From assembly GCF_038396675.1 (NCBI RefSeq), contig NC_088931.1:67212501-67276500 (forward strand): DNA of 64,000 nt. The letters run 5' to 3'. The notes beneath the pieces are model-generated. The model ran no database searches. It had not been told where the DNA came from and saw nothing but the letters and a program-made list of their open reading frames with translations. The position numbers and the translations under genes were made by a program. This document shows positions 1-35,813 of the stretch, one piece after another. Positions within the stretch are counted from its first letter, which is position 1; each line of letters opens with the position of its first letter. Origin of the DNA: Hydra vulgaris (taxonomy: Eukaryota > Cnidaria > Hydrozoa > Anthoathecata > Hydridae).

Positions 1-22545
<22,545 letters not shown>

Positions 22546-22592
22546 CTCGTAAAACAATACTTTTTTCTCGTAAAACAATACTTTTTTGCTGT
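22546..22592 (-). promoter_or_regulatory. HADHA 5' leader with 21-bp tandem duplication and possible splice/trans-splice acceptor
   Basis: On the minus strand CTTCTTTTTAG ends at 22593, a pyrimidine-rich acceptor 47 nt before the ATG. The leader between them is almost wholly two copies of a 21-bp unit (22546-22566 and 22567-22587). The acceptor could receive either a cis 5' exon or the cnidarian spliced leader; the sequence alone does not decide. Confidence 0.4.
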
Positions 22593-22933
22593 CTAAAAAG
22601 AAGCCTAACAAAATAAATTAAAACTTTCAAGCACCATCACTTAAGGTTATATTTCATTGAAAACCATACTCTAGCCCTAATAATTATGTTACTAATGTCT
22701 AAATTCTGAGAAGGAAAACGCAATGAAAATTCTAGTTTTTATAGGGTTTACACTGTGTTCTCCTCAGTAAAACCCAGACATTTGGTAACACTAAAGTCTA
22801 ACCCTGACCTTACGGGTTTAGATCATGGATCAGGTTAAGATATGGTTTTTAATAATACTTATTTTCTGTACTTAGTTTTGAACTTGTTTTGTACTTAATT
22901 TTGTAACTTACTGAATTACTTTTGTACTTACAT

Positions 22934-23362
<429 letters not shown>

Positions 23363-23366
<4 letters not shown>

Positions 23367-24115
23367 GATTAGAAAAAATAACTTGGCTACAAAATTACAA
23401 GTAAAATGAAACTATTAAGTTTAAACACATGTTAATCACTAATTACATGTTAATCACTAATATTTCAAGAGGATATTTACTATATAAAAACTATAATATA
23501 AAGATTTGAAATGAATAAAGAAGTTATAGTTTCTCCAAAGTGTGAAGAAAAGAAACTTAATAAATATGGGCATAGCTGGCATTTAGGAAATATAATGTCT
23601 GTTTGGAAACAAGAATTATGCGACCAAAAGAGAACTTTCGAGTTCAAAGTGCACAACGATCTTTTTAGGCATACTTTGCCGAACCATTTTTTTAATTTTT
23701 TTAATTTTTACGCTTTTGAATTTTTGTTTCATCTAAATATTTATTTAAAACAACAGAAGGATCCGAAGGCCACTTTTACTGCAGTATAAATTAAAACAGT
23801 TTGATAAATTTGTGTTAAGATCTATAGTTAAGTCCAAATTGTATCAAATAGAACCTGGGCTAGCGCGAGTAGATGTCTCGTGGGTGTGGGGGTGGGGTGG
23901 GTGGGGGTGAAATAGGGGTGCCATTAAAATTTTTGCTGACTGATCTAAAAGGTCTATATTTACCGACTGTCAGTCTACATTTGTTTACTTGCCGACTGAC
24001 TTGTCCTGAATTGCCTAAAAAAATCAAGGTTTGCCGACTAAATGAAAGAAATTCTTTGATAGGGGGGGGGGGGGATGGGTTGCCTCACACCCTAGGTGAT
24101 CCTAGGGTGTGAGAC
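23363..24115. other. Intergenic segment with G-runs and a 12-bp palindrome
   Basis: No gene is supported. It contains GTGGGGGTGGGG-type runs near 23885-23915 and a poly-G run near 24062-24074. GCCGACT is repeated, and an exact palindrome CTCACACCCTAG / CTAGGGTGTGAG (24084-24095 / 24102-24113) lies at the point where the LINE relic to the right is cut off. The segment 23873-24115 may be a MITE. Confidence 0.5.
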
Positions 24116-27100
24116 ATACCGGAGAACAGTATTCTAGCGTACGATGTATATAAGTACAGTAGGCTTTTATCATTAGTGATCTATCTCGTGAATGAAAAGC
24201 TTTTAGAACAAGGTAAACTCTCAACATAGCTTAATGTACTATAAGATGAATATGCTGATCAAATTTCAGGTGACTATCAATTGTAACTCCAAGATTACGA
24301 ATACTACAAACATGATCGAGTTTCTAGTTATTCATACTATAAACATAATTAATTGATTTTAATTCCTGTTAGTAATGATGCAAACAATTTTTCCATAGCT
24401 ATCTGAAGTCGCCAAGTACAATTCTAATCATCCAAATGCATTACAGTTGTGGTAAGGTCTGACTGAGAGCTCCGTATATCGTAGGTAAAATATAGTTTTA
24501 TATCATCAGCAAAAATTTTAAGTTTAACGTAAAGCTCTTTATAATTGTCACTAATATAATTGGTGGACAATAAAAATAAAAAAGATCCTAGAACACTTCC
24601 TTGTGGAACACCACTTACAGATATTGTGTGAGAAGAAACATTGTTTAACTTAACTACTTGAAATCTCATATGTGAAAAAATTGGTTATCCAAATCAGAAG
24701 ATTGCCAATTATGCCATAAGCGGGTAGTTTTATTTGTAATTTAAGATGTGAAACTGAATCTAAAGCTTTCTTAAAATCAAAATAGACAATATCAGTGGAA
24801 TTTGCCGCTAGAGATTTAAAGTCCAGTCATAAAAACTTTCAAAAATGTTAGTGCAACTACTGCGCTAACAAATAAAACTATGTCGCTCATTTGTCATAAT
24901 GTTATTGAGTAAGAGTTAATTTATTAGCTCATTTTTAAAAATTATTTCCATTATACGGCAACAAGTACATGTCATGAAGATAGGTCTATATATGCTTGGA
25001 TCAACTGTTGGTACCTCGTTATGGATTGGAACAATATTTGCTATTTTCCAGTATATCGGTAATAAATACTATTTAAATTAAGTAACAAACAAATGACATA
25101 GGGGACTGCTAAATTTTTGGTCTTATTGATGACTGACAAGTTGTACTTAAATGAACGCGATCCATAATTTTGGCGATAAACCGTTATCAACGGTATAAAC
25201 ACTTGCAAAAAAAGTCATTAAAAATACCAGATATTTTTTTTTTTTTTGAAAGGATATTATCGGATCGACGATGTCAGTCAGTTTACTATTCGTTTTAAGT
25301 TTATCATTTACAAAATTAAAGAAACTACCAAGATTGTTTTTACATATCAGCTTTTGTTCTTTTGCTGCATGATATGTTTTAATGGCTTGAGAACACTTTG
25401 AGGCGATTGATCTATAAGCCGCATTGTCTCGGGCTGACCTGATATTTTTAATCTTTTCCTTGCATTTGCTTTATTGTATATTAAACTTTTAACAAAATGA
25501 GGAAAGTGTATTTTATGTGTAACTTTATGTAGTCATCTTTGATGTGAGCTATAGGTACATATTGTTTAAAAATGTTATTTAGTATAGTAGTGAAGGTGAT
25601 CCAGCAATCTTCAACATTATTACAAGTTAAAAAAATAGTACTCCAATATAATTGTTTCAGATTTGATAGCCTGGTAATCTGCATTTGTCCAGATGTAAAG
25701 TTGCTGAACAGGAATTTTTTCATTATAATGCAGGCAGCTCAAATTAGGAATAAATAAAATTACACAATACCCACTAGTTCTAATGAGTGGTTTGATGCAA
25801 AAATCCTTGATAAATGTAGAAGGAAAGCTTAAATTGAGATCAAGGATACTATATTCGCGATTAGCTTGATCAACATACTAACTAAAACCATAGTTGTTCA
25901 TATAACGTAAAATAAAGTGACAGACAACACTGTCTGGACCATGATAATAGTGCCAATCTATATCGAGTAAGTTAAAATCCCATAATATGACCACAGCTCT
26001 ATCAGTGAAACACAACATAGAAAAACATTTAACACTTGTTTCTATATAGTCTATAGCTTTTTTCTATAACCACAACTACTATAATAACCAATAACTCTGA
26101 ATATCTGACCATTGAGATCTAAATCTGCACAGGTGATTTCTAATTCATGAAATTCAGATGGTATATTCACTTCAGTAAGTTTATTAGAATTGCAAGAAAA
26201 TATGGCTACTCCACCCTCTTTACTACGTTTATCACACCGAATAACAGTGTGACCAAGAACATAATACACTATCAGGTAAAAAGTTATTCAATCAAGTTTC
26301 AACAACACAAAATATATCAGGATTGTGAATTTTTTGAACAAAATGTTGGAAGTCAGCAATTTTATTGCATAGACTGCGGATATTAGTCAGTGCCCATTTA
26401 CCACTGTAGTTGGTTTTTGGTTGATTAACTAGCTTGTGGTTTTATAAATTTAACAATCGACTATCAAGCTGATCAGTAAGATTTTTGAAGAGTAAAATTT
26501 TTGGGAATATCTGCTGTTATGATTACTTTGGTAATTCCATAATAGTATTGATGTTCTTGGTTGGCTTCATTCAATTTACCTCTTTCTTCTCTGAGAGCCT
26601 TTATCTTAAATCGTTTAGCTTCTGTCATGTCTGCATTGATAAATATGTTATTAGTTTTGGGTAAACTTTGTAGGTTCTTAACAGTTTTAAGTAGAGCATT
26701 TCTTTCTTCTTTGTTTGTTAAAACAATAATTACTTGCGGTGGCATGTTGGATTTTGTATTTAATTTACAAACACGCTGGATAGAAACTTTAGTATTAATT
26801 TGAGTAAATATTCTTTGTATTTCTTTTGTATCTTCTTCTTTGAAAACATTTTTATCGTTGTTTTAAGAAATTTTTAATCCAAAAACGACCACATTTTTTT
26901 GTCTTAGTTCTCTGCTTTAAGTTGACAACATTGTTTAATAGAACCAAATGAGCATCATTTTTTTTTTTTTTACATTTTACCAAGCACGATCATTTAGATA
27001 AGATACATTATTTGGTGAGTTCTTGATGTCATTCACTATTGTTTTGAGGTCGCTGATTACTTTTTCTTTAGTTAAAACTTCTGCTTCTAGTTTCAATACT

Positions 27101-27140
27101 CTACTTAGCCAAAGTCTTCTTTTCTTACCATATTTTAAAG
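24116..27140 (-). pseudogene. Degenerate non-LTR retrotransposon (APE-type LINE), minus strand
   Basis: Read on the minus strand in the order of a two-ORF LINE. At about 27135-26960 is a coiled-coil ORF1-like stretch (LEAEVLTKEKVISDLKTIV). At 26745-26473 is an ORF1 RNA-binding-like stretch (IFINADMTEAKRFKIKALR). At 26269-25920 is the endonuclease, with SKEGGVAIF and a WDFNLLDIDWHYYHGPDS block equivalent to GDFN..DIDW. At about 25090-24890 are RT fingers (WKIANIVPIHNE, YRPI), and at 24669-24424 the RT palm (GVPQGSVLGSFLFL and IFADDIKLYF, with both Asp). At 24310-24120 is the thumb (NLGVTIDSHLKFDQHI, TLEYCSPV). Frameshifts and stops are spread throughout and the 3' end is missing beyond the palindrome at 24084-24113. 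Confidence 0.8.
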
Positions 27141-27483
27141 TTTTTTTATAAATTTATTTGTTTATTTTTTAGATTTATATATACATATATATGCAGACCC
27201 GTAGCAACCAAGGGGGCAGTAAGGTCGTTTGAAAAGAAAAAAAAAAGGTCCTTAAAACTATTTCGGGGCCTCTTAATCAAGCACTTCTCCCACTCCATCC
27301 CCCCCCCCCCCCAGTATAATTTTTATTCCAACGATATAATTTTTATTCCAATATAGATTTTATATCAGCCTGATTAGATCAAGGTCATGAATCTTCTGTA
27401 AAGATATGAAAATTTTCCTAGGTTGCTCAGCTAACGGCTTCGCTACTTCACTCCATTGGGTTTGCGAGGTTTGATAAAGAGAC

Positions 27484-27806
27484 ATACCAGAGACATACCT
27501 TTGATAAAGAGACATACCTTAGAAGCGGAAAAATTAGAAGAAGAAGATTTAGAAGAATAAGATAAGAACATTAATTAGATCAATAAGATGATAAAGAAAA
27601 AGAAGAAGAAAAATCAGAAGAAAAATTAGAAGGAGAGTAATAATTAAAAGAAGAAGAACAACAACAACAACTAGAAAAAGAAAAACAAGTAGAAAAAGAA
27701 AAACAGGTAGAAAAAGCAAAAGAATTAGAAGAAAAATGTTAATTAGAAAAAGTATAAGAAAAGAAAAATGAAAAAGAAGAAGAAGTAGCAGAAGAAGAAA
27801 AAGGAT
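27484..27806 (+). repeat. Purine-rich GAA/AGAAA low-complexity tract
   Basis: About 320 bp of AGAAGAAGAAAA-type sequence with almost no pyrimidines on the plus strand. Apparent Leu-rich minus-strand ORFs are artefacts of composition. Confidence 0.9.
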
Positions 27807-28151
27807 AATCTTGATGATCAATTCTGCTTCAGCATTTACAACAGATTGTTTTTACTCATTTTTGAATTTGTTTCACGTCGTGATAGATAAGTAGAAATAG
27901 ACTAAGTAGGATAGGACGTTTTATTGGACTACGATTCAGTTAGCAAAGAGGTTTTTTTTTAAATGCAGCATTTGATTACTTCAGGTTCAATTTTTTAGGT
28001 GTGAAAGCAAGCCCCTAAACGTGAGCTAGTTTAATGACTATGATATCATTTACTTATTGGCTTTTTATTGTAATCAAGCTCATAAAAGGTGAATATTTTA
28101 AGGTAAGTTAAGTGTTGAATTATTTTTTTTTTATGTTTTTTTTTTAATTTT

Positions 28152-28320
28152 AGGTGCCCCAAAAAGAACTAACAGTCTTGTCACAGAGCACCGAGTAAGA
28201 GCATTTAACTTGGAAGTTCACACCTCCTTCCTTACCGATGGCACGAAATATGCACAGAGCATGCCTCGAACCCAGGATCTATTGCTTTTTAAAGCAGGCG
28301 CTCTAACCACTGTACAACCG
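28152..28320 (-). mobile_element. tRNA-derived SINE, family A, second copy
   Basis: On the minus strand it reads GTACAGTGGTTAGAGCGCC (A box), a hairpin around TTTAAAA, and a well-preserved B box GGGTTCGAGGC. The body includes GGTAAGGAAGGAGGTGTGAA and GTGCTCTGTGACAAGACTG and ends GGGGCACCTAAAAT. It matches the copy at 12216-12405 over its whole length. Confidence 0.85.
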
Positions 28321-28959
28321 ACGAATTATTGCAGCCATTTTTGTAAAACAATGTTTAATTTTATCTAACTTTACGATATATTGATGAATTCCAAGCCTGT
28401 TTTTGAATGTATGACATGTGGAGTGAGCGCTGCGGAAATTTTTATTAAATTTACTTTAGATCATGTTAGCTCCATCTGAAGTAGAACCATCTTGGACTTT
28501 AAACTTTAGATCATTGGTTATGAAAATGTCTAAATCACGTTCCAAAGTCAATGTCATTGTTACAATTAGTTGCTGTTACAGTGTTGGCTGAGTACGGCGC
28601 CAATGGTGTTGGACTTATTACTGTTAGGAACAACAAACAGCATTTTACATTAAGAAAAGTTTTCGGTGACTTGACATCAAAAACCGCTCATTAATTAAAA
28701 ATTTGATAAAAGGTAACAAAAATACATTTGCAAATGTATTTTTTAATATAATGTAATAATTTAAAAAATGCTGAACAAACAATTTAAGTTTGATAAATTA
28801 AAACTTAAATAGATTTTTAAAGAGAGGCTTATCATGAATATATCTTTTTAAAATTATAAAATTCGGACGAGAAACATGCTTCTGTGGAAAATAAAGTTTT
28901 TATACAACATTTCTTTACTTTTAGCAAATTTAATGCAAAAGGTACAGTGGTTTATTTTG

Positions 28960-29300
28960 CACTTTTTGTGGACGTTTGACTATACTTAGGAAAAATCTCT
29001 TTAGACGGCATGGGAAAATAAAACGTGGTCATGATATATGTTTTTAGCTTAATTTTTGAAGCTCAATCATTAAAAAATACTCCTGAGAGCATACCATAAC
29101 TCTAGGATACCAAAATAACACGCTGTAAAACATCTTAAAAAGTTCAGTCATAACTTTTTTTCAGATAGTTTTACATGGTCAAAACTCATGTTTTTAGGGT
29201 AACATTTCAAGCTTTATTCATTAAGAATACTCCCATGTTCATCACAATGATTGCGCTATAACTCTAGGGCTTCGAAAAGGCACTTTAAAGCATGCAATTA
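28960..29300. repeat. Diverged direct repeat (about 180 bp, two to three units)
   Basis: Blocks GTGGTCATGATATATGTTTTTAG...CATTAAAAAATACTCCTG...ATAACTCTAGG...CCAAAATAACAC and ATGGTCAAAACTCATGTTTTTAG...CATTAAGAATACTCCCATG...ATAACTCTAGG...CGAAAAGGCAC align in order, and a third weaker unit starts near 29600. This may be subterminal repeats of an old element. No coding sense was seen. Confidence 0.6.
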
Positions 29301-29332
29301 AAATATCTAATATTTTAGTTGCATGCTTTAAA
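29284..29332. repeat. 23-bp-arm hairpin
   Basis: TTTAAAGCATGCAATTAAAA at 29284 pairs with TTTTAGTTGCATGCTTTAAA ending at 29332 around a short CTA loop, with one mismatch. Confidence 0.8.
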
Positions 29333-30311
29333 ATCCTAAATTATTATTTTTTTTATATTTTAGATTTTTAATATAAAGTCATTATGCATGTTTTTACATC
29401 AGTTAGATAAGACTTATCCGTTAATAATATTCATAAGATCATAAAATATACCAAGGAAACAAAAACAAGCACTGAAAAACACATAAAAAAAAGACACTAA
29501 AAAGGAAAGTTGTAAACTTTTCTAAAAATATTACATGGTCGCAATATGTTTTAGAAATATTTTTTTACTCTTCAATTATTTAAAATTAAAAAAATTATTT
29601 AATAATTGCAGGACACCAAAAAGGACACTATAAAAATCCAGCTATAAAACTATTTTCGGATAACTTTATTAGGTAGTAGTTCATGTTTTCAAGCCGAATT
29701 GTCAAGCGTTATCCACTAAATGTTAAAAATCAATACAATAATTGTGTCCACTAAATTTTAAAATACAATAATCAATAAATACTCGGACACTATAAATTAT
29801 AGTGCAATGTAAACATTATAAATTACAGTATATACCCTGGCATTTATTAGTTAGTGATAATGCCTTTATATAATTGTGAAAGTTTGACTTTTACATTAAA
29901 TGAAATTTTTAATCAAACTATTAATTTTCATATTTATATTTCAGAAACTGCATATTACGGCCTCGATTTTTCCTCTAGCTGCAAACTATAATAATCTCAA
30001 AATGTGTTTAATTTGGTTAATATTTTGGATGGCTTCGAAAATAAAATATAACAAGAAAAAAATAAAAATAATAAGACCGATGTACTGTTCCCACTTTCTT
30101 CTCTTAATTACCTGCTTTAACACTGAACATCTGTTCAAAATAGTATAACTATTACGCAAACACTTTTTCGAATATAACTAATCACTTCTTTTCTCTCTGA
30201 ATATGTTCTACTAGTGACTAGACTTACTTGTTCTAGTTAGGAACCTTATAAAGATAATTCAAATGAGGAAAGAGTCAAATAAATATATCCAATCTCTTCC
30301 CAGGAAAAAAA

Positions 30312-30579
30312 GTTCCATATAATTTCTATAAACTTTTGAAACATATGGCCTATAGAAGTTCTATAGGACTTCTATAGAATTTTTATAAAACTTTACTACT
30401 TTTTCTATAGAAATATTCATTTTGTGATCTTTATTAAATACTCATATTATGATCTTTTTTTTCTATAGAAAAAAAGTTTTATAGCAATTCTTATAGAAAT
30501 TAATAGACATTCTATAGAAATTCTATAGAAGTTCTATCGAATTTCTATAGACCATATATTTCAAAAGTTTATAATGGAA
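30312..30579. mobile_element. MITE-like inverted repeat rich in TTCTATAGAA
   Basis: Outer arms TTCCATATAATTTCTATAAA (30312) and TTTATAATGGAA (about 30570) are inverted, as are CTTTTGAAACATATGG and CCATATATTTCAAAAG. The inside is built from short TTCTATAGAA palindromes. No coding. Confidence 0.65.
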
Positions 30580-31039
30580 TTATTGTTGAGCATAGCGAAA
30601 ATCAATACCATGTTAAAGTAAACATTGTCGCTCATAGTTTAGACAAAAAGGCTTCAAATATTTATTAAGGTCTTGGAAGTTCATATTATGATCTTGGTGG
30701 CTTTTCAAAAGAACAATGTGAAAATATACAAACAGTTTAAGATGGCTTCATCATAAACAAGGATGTTAAGTCCATGCAACAAATATTTCTTGACTTATTA
30801 AAAGAGAACGGGACCATTTTAGAAAATAAAAGGAATACGGCATTCGACACGGTCAAATTACAAGTCTGATTGCATGTACGAATGTTAGGTCCATTCAGGC
30901 TTCACATGGTTCTCTCAGGAGCTTTGATCGTTTTATGAAGGTAGTTATCCACATGACGGCAGGTGTCTTAATTTGGAAAGAATCTAATATAAACAAAAAC
31001 ACAACATTTCTGAAAGACAAAAAACCAAAACTACAAGAA

Positions 31040-31681
31040 ATTATCTGAGTTAAAACAGAAAATAAAAGGGATTTTGCAGAATCCATTGGACAAGGGGGGA
31101 ATACAACGACTGGAAATGATGCCAGAAAACTTTTACATTATAATGTACTATGAAAAGTAGTACATTAATTACAGATCACATATCAAGTCAAACAGACCAC
31201 AAACTAGTTGATAAGTATGGCTTGCTTCTTTTCACAATTCTGAGAGCAATGTCATCTGGCACAAAAAACAACATTGAGCTATACAATAAATATATCAGGA
31301 GCTAAAAATCTTGCCTCTATAGGATTTTTATTGGGTAAGTATAACTCCAATGCTGCACAAAATTCTTGCGCATAGCTTAGGGAGTTGATAGAAATAAGTG
31401 ATTTCACCAGTTTGAAATCTTGGAGTTAAGAAAAAATGAAAGCTAATAATAAACGTTTCAGATACTTCAGGGAAAAACTATCAAGAAAAATTAATCAATT
31501 GATCAATATAGAAGATTACTTCAAAAGACTTTGGCTGGGGTCTGACCCATTAAATGCAGAAGAACAAGGCAAAGGGAGGCTATTTTGCAAAAACTGTTTA
31601 GATCGAGGGCATTCTAAATGCTCATGTATGCACAGAAGTGCAACAGCTGGTGATATTTTAAATCTTTTCGTTTGTAAATAA
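31040..31681 (+). pseudogene. RAG1/Transib-like transposase C-terminal relic
   Basis: Several blocks match the C-terminal core shared by RAG1 and Transib transposases, in order and across frame changes. GNDARKLL at about 31095-31118 compares with RAG1 GNFARKLM. HKILAH at about 31355-31372 compares with HKTLAH. NNKRFRYFREKLSRK (about 31443-31487) followed by NIEDYFKRLWLGSDP compares with GNKLFRRFRK and MEDVLKHHWL. The residue aligned with the catalytic Glu before GNK is Lys here. Stops at about 31375-31430 and frameshifts show it is dead. A CX2CX4HX4C pattern (31587-31628) follows but may be chance. TIRs were not found. The family call is by motif comparison from memory. Confidence 0.5.
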
Positions 31682-31851
31682 TTCATTTTTGTAACACATG
31701 CGTATTTGTGACTAACCAATTTCAAAACCAAATTCTTAGAATTTAAGCTCAGGATGGCAATTCTAAAACTCATTTTTTTTAAAAACCGCTGATGGGGCCA
31801 ACTTAAGCATTGCAGCAAATGAAAGCTTTTATTTTGTAGTTTGGAAATCAT

Positions 31852-33880
31852 ATAAGTAGTAAGGTTTAGTATAAATCATATAAGGTTTAGTATGGTGTCA
31901 TTAGCAGTTTTTGAGATAATAACTGAAATGTTCAAAAACTACTGCAAATCATGTGCAAAAATTCACAGTTTTTATATCATTTTTATGAAAATTATCCAAC
32001 TTTTAAATCAATAATCTTTTTTCTTTCATCACTTTTTTTAAGCATACTCAAAAACTCTGTTAGATTTTAAAGTGTTTTTTTTCTTCCAAGTTGTTCAACT
32101 TTGCATTGCCGTATCTTTTTAAGTAGACATAAATTTTAATTTTTTTTTTAAACTTAAATCTGCATGCCATTTAAGTATACAAAAGTTAAGTTTTAATTTT
32201 AAAACATTAAATATTTTACTCATGTCCAACATTTAAACCACTGTGCAAGGGCATATTCAGCAAATTTATATTTGTAGAAATACACGACTGTTTCCTAGTA
32301 TGCTTGTCTTGGAATTTTCTGCAATATTTATTTTGCCCAGCTCGCACTCCCATTTTTAGGTGCCCAGCACTTTAAGTTCTCCAATATCTACAGCTCCAGA
32401 CTTAAAAATATCTTATTCTGGCTCTGATCTCTGTCATCATTCACCTTTTGTTTCTAGGTACTGTGATCAAAACTTCTCTCACATCTCGATTTGAACGTTG
32501 AAGTAAGTGATTTTCTGTAAATGTAAATGCATTTTAAAAAATTGACTTTATTTTTAATTTAATTTATTTTTTTCAATATAATATGAAGTTTATTTTCAGC
32601 TTTTAAACTTTTTAACGCGTTTTAAACATAAAAAGTTTTTTGGATAGTTTTTGGATTTACATAAGTTATTTGGAATTACACAACTTTTTAGATTCATATC
32701 AATTTCGGTAAGAAGAAAAGGTTTCATGTCCTACTTTTAGTGACCACTTTCTTGTTTGTTTATTAGAGTGACTAGTACACTTGAAATCTACATCATAAAC
32801 TAATACTTCATTAATACCCAACTATCTTCCACCACTAATCACATCAGTAAATTTAATTCGTTCTAGTATTTCTCTACTTTTTAATAGAAGCAGCTAAGTT
32901 TCTTTTTCTCGACAAATAACTTATTTCGGCAGCTGTGTTTAATTTACTTGAACTCTGCATTTGCATAAAGTCTATAACCCTACATCATTTGCTTTTTAAA
33001 GAAATTCTTCCAAAAAAATTTTTCGGTCAACCCTGAAGCCGACTTACTTAAGTTGCTGTTTTAACCACAGGACATATGCAAATTTTTTTTAATTTTTAAA
33101 TTATTGCCCTCTACTCAACTAATATTACTATTAAAAAGTTGTCCATTTCTATTGTCTTTAGTCCAATTTCCTTTGTATTAAGTGGATTTATTGTTGTTTT
33201 TTTTTGTTTTTTTGTTTTCACGAATTACTTTTCACATCTTCTGAACTAAAAACTTTCAGAATAAAATCACACTCAAAGATTTCACTCCTCTTTCTTATGC
33301 TTTCGTTATTCTTTGAATAGTTTCAATTTTGTAGTAAAATACACTCGTTCTGAAATTTTTATATCTGAACACCTTTTTTCTTTTCCATATTTTGCATATT
33401 TATAAATTTCGTAAGTTAAAGGTGTAATATTTACAAGTTTCGTGAGTCAAAATATATAATAGAGTTTATAATTAAAATAGTACAGGCAGGACTTTAAGAA
33501 AATTGTAACAATCTTATCACGAAGCCCTTACAATGTGATTATTATATTTTATGATTATATATAAATATATATTAAATTCAACTATACTTTAATATCATTT
33601 AAATTAAAATAAACTCAAGATAAAATTAAATTAAACATAACTAGATGCGGCATAATAACTAAAATTGTTAAGGCAGCTTAGGGTTGGACAACTGTTAAAA
33701 CACCTCGGGGATGTAATTATATTATATCAAAAACTTTGCTTGGATATTAGTGACGGATCCAGAACTTTTTTGTTTTTGAGATTTTTTTGAAAATTTGTTT
33801 TTTGATACTTTTTTGAATTTATAATTATACTGTGCCCTGTATAATTAAAAATTCGCACCTTTTTTTTCAAATTTTAATGA
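31852..33880. other. AT-rich spacer with no recognisable gene
   Basis: No ORF with family resemblance, no tRNA and no clear terminal repeats on either strand. Homopolymer T runs and scattered short direct repeats only. Confidence 0.5.
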
Positions 33881-33884
33881 CCAT

Positions 33885-33990
33885 ACAAAGTTTAAACCCC
33901 CCTCAATTTAAAGGGGTTACAAATTTTAATTGGTCATAACTTTTGAACGCTGAAAGATAATACTATTAAACTTGAAAAAATTGTTAACAC
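33885..33990 (+). repeat. Relic related to the arm of the long-TIR element
   Basis: GTTTAAACCCCCCTCAATTT...AAGGGGTTACAAATTTT and CATAACTTTTGAACGCTGAA match in order the arm segments GTTTAAAACCCCCTCTATTT, AGGGGGTTGTCAACTTT and CATAACTTTAGAACGCTGAA near 44080-44145. An isolated, diverged arm of the same or a sister family. Confidence 0.6.
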
Positions 33991-34887
33991 TTTAACAAAT
34001 GACAATTGACTTACTATTTCCAATCAGCTTTTTTTAAATAGATGTCGTTATTTAGGCTCTATAGGCTGCATATTGAAAAGAAAGCTTTTGGAGTAAGTTG
34101 TCAAATTTTTGTATAAGGCTCATAGTATTTACTATGGAAAATAAAAACTTTACAAAATAATTTTTTCTCTATTGAACTTGAAATAAAATTACTTTTTACA
34201 AAAAAAAAAAAAATTTTTTTTGAATTTTATTTTAACTACAAAAAAGGTGAGCTACTGTTTTGCTTTGTTATACGAATTATTACTTGCTACCAACTTAAAG
34301 TAATATTAAATTTATGGCTTAAAATTATTGCCAAGATAAATTGTGAAAATTTTCTATAAATTTTACACCTTGTAATACATTAATAATCTTTTTTAAAGTT
34401 TGCACCAACTTAATAACATGTAATTACTTATAGTTAAAAAAAGTAAAGAAAAATACTATGAGTAACCAAAATTTCTCCGACTTGGAGAACAACCCCGCTA
34501 ATGGGGTTTAATATTTGCGAAATAAGCTTAAAACTACAAAAATAGAGGCGACTACCACCTAGAATAATGTTGTACCAAAAATTTTGTTTTTGTTGTTTGT
34601 TTGTTTTTTTTTCGAAAAAATTAAAGAAAGTTTATTTAGGAGAAAATTAATTACAAATAAATATTTGTTAAATTTTAAAAATTGTCGGAGTACAGATATT
34701 AAAATTGAGCGCGCACCATTCACTTATCTCGAAAGCAAGTCGGAGTTTGTAAAATTGGACAATTGTTTACAATTATGAGATGAAACTATATCAATACAAG
34801 CTATTTTTACAAATAATTTAGTGATAACCAATGCCTACTTGCTGAATTCAGATTTTTGGATGTATCTATAGGCTAGAAAAAAGAAAG

Positions 34888-35018
34888 TTAGAAATAGGCA
34901 AGGACTTCCAGCAAAGAAGGATAAGCCTTAATACTCTTGTTTCACTGTAGCTGATAAGAAATCAACTTCCAGTTGCCTGACTTATCCTACATTGGGGGAA
35001 TCTTTTGCCTATTTCTAA
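34888..35018. repeat. Short inverted repeat (14-bp arms)
   Basis: TTAGAAATAGGCAA at 34888-34901 and TTGCCTATTTCTAA at 35005-35018. A small MITE-like insert containing AGGATAAG / CTTATCC as an inner pair. Confidence 0.65.
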
Positions 35019-35775
35019 GACTAAATTATTCAGACGCATTTGTTACTTAGAATGTCATAAAAACAATGTAGTTAAAATATTATATTCTCCTAAATAACCA
35101 GATAATAAATCATAAAAACAAGGGGTAGAGTGGGGTTCTATTTTTTATTTATTTTGTCATTTAAAAAAAACTTTTACAATGTTTTTACAACATAAAAATA
35201 TAACGCATAAAGATTTTGGCCGGAGCTGGCAGAAGACAAGATCTTATCATCCAGCCCCATTAATATAACTGAAATATACAGCTGATAAAAGTAAAAAAGG
35301 AAAAAGAAATTAAAGCAAGAACTGTCTTAACAATCAATTTACTGTGTACAGAAAAATATGAAGTTGATTATTTTTTCTTATTATTTTTTAAAATTCTCTC
35401 TTTTATTCTACTTTTATTATTGTTATACATGTACGCACGCGCACACACACATTTATGCTCGTTCATATATACATTCAATACCAAATAAATTTGTATTATA
35501 TTGCATCTAAAATTGCGTCAGTATTATAAAATAAAATAATACCATACATGTACCATACAAGATATATAAAGATGTTGCATCAATTTAATAAAATTAAATA
35601 CATTAAATTAATAAATTTAATAAAATTAAATTTAATAAAATAAACACATTAAATAACTAAGATTAACTAAAGTTTTTAAAAATAGGATAGTAATTGCTTT
35701 GTATCGAAATCATGTATGTGTTGTTTTTAGAACTTTTTCCTCAAAAATTCGCTTGGTAATACTTTTTTAATTCTA

Positions 35776-35776
35776 G

Positions 35777-35813
<37 letters not shown>

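Noticed and set aside
22546..22611. Upstream extension of the HADHA N terminus
   Set aside because: The frame is open to 22611 but starts with TTG, crosses an acceptor-like site and consists of a 21-bp tandem duplication; the ATG at 22545 is the better start.
27549..27821. Leu/Phe-rich minus-strand ORF resembling a membrane protein
   Set aside because: Artefact of the purine-rich plus strand; no start context or conserved motif.
31587..31628. Zinc-knuckle pattern CX2CX4HX4C suggesting a gag protein
   Set aside because: It lies directly after the RAG1/Transib-like block in the same frame, and no other gag or pol sequence is near; likely chance or a decayed tail.
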